This document shows positions 6,489 to 7,767 of a stretch of 7,767 bases of DNA, piece after piece. Origin of the DNA: an uncultured Clostridia bacterium (GTDB lineage Bacteria; Bacillota; Clostridia; Christensenellales; DTU072); contig CALVOD010000059.1 of assembly GCA_944350065.1 (NCBI GenBank), forward strand, positions 1 through 7,767. The letters are read 5' to 3'. The notes under the pieces were generated by a model, which had not been told where the DNA came from, did no database searches, and worked only from the letters and a program-made list of their open reading frames with translations. The position numbers and the translations under genes were made by a program. Each line of letters begins with the position of its first letter. Positions within the stretch are counted from its first letter, which is position 1.

Positions 6489-6505
6489 ACCGTTAGTATG
6501 GCTGT
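6474..6505 (-). terminator. Perfect 10-bp hairpin with T-rich tail; possible terminator of the MBG protein gene, also covers the next start codon
   Basis: The arms at 6481-6490 and 6496-6505 are exact inverted repeats (ACAGCCATAC / GTATGGCTGT) with a 5-nt loop. On the minus strand the stem is followed by TCTTTT, so it resembles an intrinsic terminator 36 nt after the stop of the MBG-repeat gene. The stem is only about half GC and the T-run is broken by a C, so it would be moderate. The ATG of the following gene lies in the second arm, so it could instead be a translation-controlling or attenuator hairpin. The plus-strand flank (AAACTTAACTTTT) is a poorer tail. Confidence 0.5.
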
Positions 6506-6540
6506 AAACTTAACTTTTACGATACGGAGTCATTTAAGTG

Positions 6541-7767
6541 TCATTTCCTCTTTCGGGAAGACGAGTTATCTGCTTTCTCCGCTTGCCTCATACGCTCGCG
6601 CACGTTGCGTTTGACGGAACTTACGTTATACATGCTGCGATACGTAAGCGTTTTTACAAGGAAGCCCAGAAGAATTATCACCGCGATGGCGCCTACTACC
6701 GAAAGTATTACTATCGTCGTTACGGTTATGGTACGTTCTTCGCTCTGCTCCTGTTTGGGAGTATAGGTAATATTATATGTGCTTTCCTTATATACGAAGC
6801 TGTAGTTTTCGTCAATTCCGTTGTTGAACTCGATACGGTTGGCGCCTACCTGCCCTGCCGTCATATTCACGGTCGGAGCTACGGTAAGATCGCTTTCGTC
6901 GTCGTTTTCGATAAATCCTTCGTAAGTGATATTGAAGGTGGGTTGCGTTCCCGCCACTACATCGTTAGCCGTAGCGGAGACGACAAGCGTCTTCTTCGCT
7001 ATCGTGAAGGTTATAGAAATGCTGCCGGTCGTCTTGTAGTTGGGATTTCCGGGACGAACTTCGAGGAAATACGTTCCCGCGTTCTTCACCGTTTCGGGCG
7101 AGAAGGTCTTTACAGGTTCGCACACGTCGCCTTCCACGACTCCGTTGAAGGTGACCTGAATTTCGTCGGTAAGCGATCTGTCGAGTCCGTTATATACGAG
7201 CCCCGTATATCCCGAGAAGCTGACGGTAACAGATTTCTGCTTGATAACAAGCTCGACTTCTCTGCTCGCCGCATAATAGTTCACCGTGCTATCGAATCTC
7301 GCGCTTACGATATGATTGCCCGCGGGAGCGAATCGAGGCATAGCCGCGCCCGGTTCGACGAAAGAATATTCGACCGCTATGCTCTCGTTGAGCCCTGCCG
7401 CCGTAGCCGTTGCGGTTATAGGCGTAAACACGCCGTAAGTCTGCGTAAATACGCCGTCGAAATAAATCGTAGGAGTTATCTTCTCTATCGTAAGATAACA
7501 TTCTGCCGCGTAACGCTCGTAATCGTTCAGTTTGAGATAGCATCTTACCAGATATTCGCCGGCGTTTACGGGAGCGTTTTCGCTCGCTTCGTAAACGGTG
7601 CCGCCGCGTCCGCTGTATTCGACGGTATATGTCACCCCTTCGAGTACGTCGGCAAGAACGGGAGTCACGGGTTTAGCTTCGGTATCGTAAGGATAACTTA
7701 CGTCGCTCATAGTAACGTCGGCAAGTTTGAGTATCGTGGCGGGTACCGTAAACGTATTGTTCAGAAG
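6541..7767 (-). CDS. Cell-surface protein with MBG-type repeats and a C-terminal membrane anchor (partial, N-terminus beyond window)
   Basis: The frame is open to the right edge; an ATG at 7710 exists but 19 codons upstream continue without a stop and read like the end of another repeat, so the true start is outside. Four repeats of about 77-81 residues are visible (nt about 7701-7480, 7479-7237, 7236-6994, 6993-6754). Each has a YxG or similar entry, a 'NAGxY' or 'AGNH' turn and a final strand ending in I-x-K or similar. The last one (SATANDVVAGTQPTF, TYEGFIENDDES, VAPTV) matches the MBG_2 pattern of bacterial adhesin-like surface proteins. Then come a polar stretch, a 20-residue hydrophobic helix (nt 6658-6717) and a 38-residue basic tail ending SSSRKRK. 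The predicted topology is repeats outside and tail inside. There is no LPxTG motif. A role in adhesion or extracellular architecture is inferred from the repeat type only. Confidence 0.85.
   Translation of the reverse strand, partial: LLNNTFTVPATILKLADVTMSDVSYPYDTEAKPVTPVLADVLEGVTYTVEYSGRGGTVYEASENAPVNAGEYLVRCYLKLNDYERYAAECYLTIEKITPTIYFDGVFTQTYGVFTPITATATAAGLNESIAVEYSFVEPGAAMPRFAPAGNHIVSARFDSTVNYYAASREVELVIKQKSVTVSFSGYTGLVYNGLDRSLTDEIQVTFNGVVEGDVCEPVKTFSPETVKNAGTYFLEVRPGNPNYKTTGSISITFTIAKKTLVVSATANDVVAGTQPTFNITYEGFIENDDESDLTVAPTVNMTAGQVGANRIEFNNGIDENYSFVYKESTYNITYTPKQEQSEERTITVTTIVILSVVGAIAVIILLGFLVKTLTYRSMYNVSSVKRNVRERMRQAEKADNSSSRKRK

Noticed and set aside
6529..6546. GTCATTT repeated twice, 11 nt apart, at the MBG gene stop
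   Set aside because: Seven bases twice is likely by chance in this DNA and part of it is coding; no matching promoter could be found beside it.
6506..6560. Promoter for the 154-aa gene in the short gap
   Set aside because: ATGAC-like -35 elements exist but no good -10 at 16-18 nt; not supportable.

Overview
The window looks like a chromosomal housekeeping segment of a Gram-positive bacterium, most likely Bacillota, class Clostridia. Three things point there: an IspH protein fused to an S1 RNA-binding domain, the D-Ala-D-Ala carboxypeptidase / RluB / FAD-oxidoreductase / Cmk / IspH gene order, and Shine-Dalgarno sites of the GGAGG type before several genes. A more exact placement (for example Christensenellales) would be a guess. 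All nine genes I can support lie on the minus strand, so transcription runs from the right end to the left end. Long open frames on the plus strand are antisense shadows.

Right end (about 6541-7767): the C-terminal part of a cell-surface protein made of MBG-type beta-sandwich repeats, ending in one transmembrane helix and a short basic cytoplasmic tail. Its start lies beyond the window. A perfect 10-bp hairpin with a T-rich tail follows its stop codon and may be its terminator, but the hairpin also covers the likely start codon of the next gene.

Middle (4719-6488): a 154-residue protein tentatively of the YtfI/DUF2953 type, a 58-residue unrecognised protein, and a secreted D-Ala-D-Ala carboxypeptidase of peptidoglycan maturation. 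The three are tightly coupled: a 4-nt gap, then a 55-nt overlap. The sporulation genes often found in this neighbourhood (ytfJ/gerW, spmA, spmB) are absent, which hints at a lineage that does not form spores.

Left half (1-4708): rluB (23S rRNA pseudouridine synthase), surE (nucleotidase), a BaiN/YhiN-type flavoprotein, cmk (CMP kinase) and ispH-S1 (last step of the MEP isoprenoid pathway, cut off by the left edge). Gaps are 21 nt or less, or ATGA overlaps, except for 80 nt before cmk, so this is probably one operon. A good sigma-A-like promoter lies inside the 3' end of the carboxypeptidase gene and could drive it separately. The genes do not form one pathway; they cover translation, nucleotide, isoprenoid and cell-wall upkeep.

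I found no CRISPR array, tRNA, rRNA, mobile element or convincing new system. The points most worth a second look are the IspH domain, where a normally conserved substrate-pocket histidine is an asparagine, the hairpin over a start codon, and the 58-residue coupled gene. There is no gene-free stretch longer than 300 bases.
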